Below the pieces are notes generated by a model, which had not been told where the DNA came from, did not search any database, and saw only the letters and a list, made by a program, of their open reading frames with translations. This document shows positions 44,705-46,368 of a stretch of DNA of 46,368 bases, one piece after another; within the stretch, counting starts at the first letter, position 1; every line of letters starts with the position of its first letter. Source of the stretch: an uncultured Neomegalonema sp. (lineage in GTDB: Bacteria > Pseudomonadota > Alphaproteobacteria > Rhodobacterales > Rhodobacteraceae). The translations under genes and the position numbers were made by a program. The stretch covers positions 1 through 46,368 of the forward strand of contig CALFAK010000115.1 in the NCBI GenBank assembly GCA_937948985.1, in the 5' to 3' direction.

Positions 44705-46368
44705 ATGACGGACGCCGCGACGGTCGAAACCTTTATCACCCGGTGGAAAAACAGCGCGGCGAACGAGCGGGCAAATTCCCAAACCTTCCTGACCGAGCTG
44801 TGCGACATCATCGGCGTGGATCGTCCCGACGGATCGGGCGCGTCCGATGCGCACAACGATTACGTGTTTGAGCGTACGATACAACAAAAAAACCGGGACG
44901 GCTCTTCCTCCACCCGCTTCATCGATCTGTACAAGAAAGACTGCTTCGTGCTGGAGGCAAAGCAGGGCGCGGATACCAAAACCAAACCCGCCGACCCCGC
45001 ACAGCTTGCGATGCTGGATAATGCCCCGGCCCGAACGCGCACGGGCCACGGTGTCAGGGGCACGGCCACATGGGCGGCGGCGATGATGTCCGCGCGGGGG
45101 CAGGCCGAGCGATATGCAAAGGCGCTGCCCGAATGGCCCCCGTTCCTGATCATCGTCGATATCGGTCATGTGATCGAGCTGTGGGCCGATTTCTCGCTGT
45201 CGGGCAAGAATTACGCGCATTACCCTGATACCACGCGCTTTCGCATAACCATCGATCAGCTTGCCGATCCGGCCATCCGCACCCTGCTGCGCACGGTGTG
45301 GACCGACCCGATGACGCTGGACCCCGCGCGCATCACGGCAAAGGTCACGCGCAAGATCGCGGGCCACCTCGCCGCACTGGGCCAATCGTTCGAGCAGGAT
45401 AAACACCCCTCAGAGGTGGTCGCCAAATTCCTCATGCGCGCGCTGTTCACGATGTTTGCGGAGGATGTGCAGCTGATCCCGAAGGGCAGCTTTACGGACC
45501 TGCTCAAATCGGTGAGGGGACAGCCGCAGAACTTCAAACCGATGGTTGAGGAGTTGTGGGCAAAGATGAACACGGGCGGCTTTTCCACCTCCCTGCGCCA
45601 TGATCTGCTGCGCTTTAACGGGGGGTTGTTCAAGGAATGTGACGCGCTGCCCGTGCGCCCTGAACAGCTTGGCTTGCTGATCGAGGCGGCGGAGGCCGAC
45701 TGGCGCGATGTCGAACCCGCCATCTTCGGAACCCTGCTGGAGCGCGCGCTGAACAAGCGGGACCGTCACAAGCTGGGCGCGCATTACACCCCCCGCGCCT
45801 ATGTCGAACGGTTGGTGCATCCGGCGCTGATAAGGCCGCTGCGCGATGACTGGGATAACGTTAAAACCCAGGCCGAAACCTACTTCACGCGCGGCGATGA
45901 AAAGAAAGCCCGCGCGGCGGTCAAAACCTTCCACGATCAGCTGTGCAACACCCGCGTCCTCGACCCCGCCTGCGGGTCCGGCAACTTCCTCTACGTTGCG
46001 ATGGAGCATATGAAGCGGCTGGAGGGCGAAGTCACTGACGTGCTGGGGGAGATGGGTGAAAAGCAAATCGGCCTGATGCTGGAGGATGCGACCGTCGATC
46101 CGCACCAATTCCTCGGCATAGAGCTGAACCCCTGGGCCGCCAGCGTGGCCGAGCTGGTGCTGTGGATCGGCTATCTGCAATGGCATTACCGCACCTATGG
46201 TCAGGCCGCGCCGTCCGAGCCTGTGTTGCGCGATTTCAAGAATATCGAGAACCGCGACGCCGTGCTGGATTACGACGCCGCGCTGACCACCCCGCGTATG
46301 GATGAGGACGGCGACCCCGTCACCGTCTGGGATGGCCGCACGACAAAGACGCATCCGGTCACGGGTGA
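44705..46368 (+). CDS. MmeI-like type IIL restriction-modification enzyme, 3'-truncated by window edge
   Basis: 554 codons are visible with no stop. The amino-terminal nuclease domain contains D74-x9-E84-A-K86, the same PD-ExK spacing as MmeI. A helical connector follows, then the adenine-N6 methyltransferase domain with motif X (LGAHYTP, near 360) and motif I (DPACGSGNFLY, near 420) and IELNPWAASVAELVLW after it. The catalytic NPPY motif and the target-recognition domain would lie beyond the window. Such single-chain enzymes methylate one strand and cut about 20 bases away, giving defence against phage. Its place after a tRNA gene suggests the edge of a variable region. The start at 44705 has a weak GGAAA site. 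Confidence 0.85.
   Translation, partial: MTDAATVETFITRWKNSAANERANSQTFLTELCDIIGVDRPDGSGASDAHNDYVFERTIQQKNRDGSSSTRFIDLYKKDCFVLEAKQGADTKTKPADPAQLAMLDNAPARTRTGHGVRGTATWAAAMMSARGQAERYAKALPEWPPFLIIVDIGHVIELWADFSLSGKNYAHYPDTTRFRITIDQLADPAIRTLLRTVWTDPMTLDPARITAKVTRKIAGHLAALGQSFEQDKHPSEVVAKFLMRALFTMFAEDVQLIPKGSFTDLLKSVRGQPQNFKPMVEELWAKMNTGGFSTSLRHDLLRFNGGLFKECDALPVRPEQLGLLIEAAEADWRDVEPAIFGTLLERALNKRDRHKLGAHYTPRAYVERLVHPALIRPLRDDWDNVKTQAETYFTRGDEKKARAAVKTFHDQLCNTRVLDPACGSGNFLYVAMEHMKRLEGEVTDVLGEMGEKQIGLMLEDATVDPHQFLGIELNPWAASVAELVLWIGYLQWHYRTYGQAAPSEPVLRDFKNIENRDAVLDYDAALTTPRMDEDGDPVTVWDGRTTKTHPVTG

Noticed and set aside
45410-46354. Minus-strand open frame (314 codons) opposite the MmeI-like gene
   Set aside because: It is antisense to a frame with nuclease and methyltransferase motifs at the expected spacing.

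Overview
The window reads as chromosomal DNA of an alphaproteobacterium, most likely of the order Rhodobacterales or a close relative. Evidence is the gene order rnd-kdsD-lptC-lptA-lptB-rpoN-hpf-ptsN, the nadD-dacB pair, DinB with an amino-terminal zinc ribbon, the Hsp20-DUF1150 pair, a GlnT/GmaS-type glutamine synthetase with glxBCD/mgsABC-like genes, and a lone choline-sulfatase. This placement is inference from gene content; there is no rRNA here. The density is that of core chromosome, with short intergenic gaps and many 4-11 nt stop/start overlaps.

Layout. 1-2032: 3' part of a molybdenum hydroxylase (xanthine dehydrogenase family). 2170-3348: two small secreted proteins sharing a Cys-pair motif. 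3424-5510: nadD and a Tat-exported PBP4-type carboxypeptidase. 5766-8572: choline-sulfatase coupled to an FAD amine oxidoreductase. 8678-10288 (minus): a DUF5939-type protein with a degenerate nucleotidyl-cyclase domain. 10435-13860: ppiD and trpE. 14015-16901: a hydroxyacid dehydrogenase (minus) divergent from an SH3 protein and dinB. 17068-19472: a PCu(A)C-like protein (minus) divergent from the ABC-F ATPase uup. 19871-20560: a conserved protein of unknown function whose C-terminal relative lies as a fragment at 37727-38041. 20735-25639 (minus): glnT/gmaS and a large RTX protein. 25967-32436: the rnd-to-ptsN block, joining LPS transport, sigma-54, ribosome hibernation and the nitrogen PTS. 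32480-33150 (minus): DUF1150 and Hsp20. 33338-36696: an mgsABC (glxBCD) operon with an extra membrane protein inserted. 36716-37513 (minus): trpC. 38207-44281: a seven-gene MoxR/DUF58/VWA/TPR/BatD operon. 44378-44453: tRNA-Thr(CGT), followed by the 5' part of an MmeI-like type IIL restriction-modification enzyme that runs off the window.

How they work together. GlnT/GmaS and MgsABC catalyse successive steps of the N-methylglutamate route for methylamine nitrogen; the NMG dehydrogenase is not in the window. LptC, LptA and LptB with KdsD serve LPS synthesis and transport. RpoN, HPF and PtsN sit with them as in many proteobacteria. The Bat operon is a complete co-translated envelope/stress module. 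No CRISPR array, prophage or insertion sequence was seen. The best leads for something undescribed are the Cys-pair secreted proteins, the pseudo-cyclase, the PH-like membrane protein inside the mgs operon, and the duplicated unknown protein flanked by short direct repeats.
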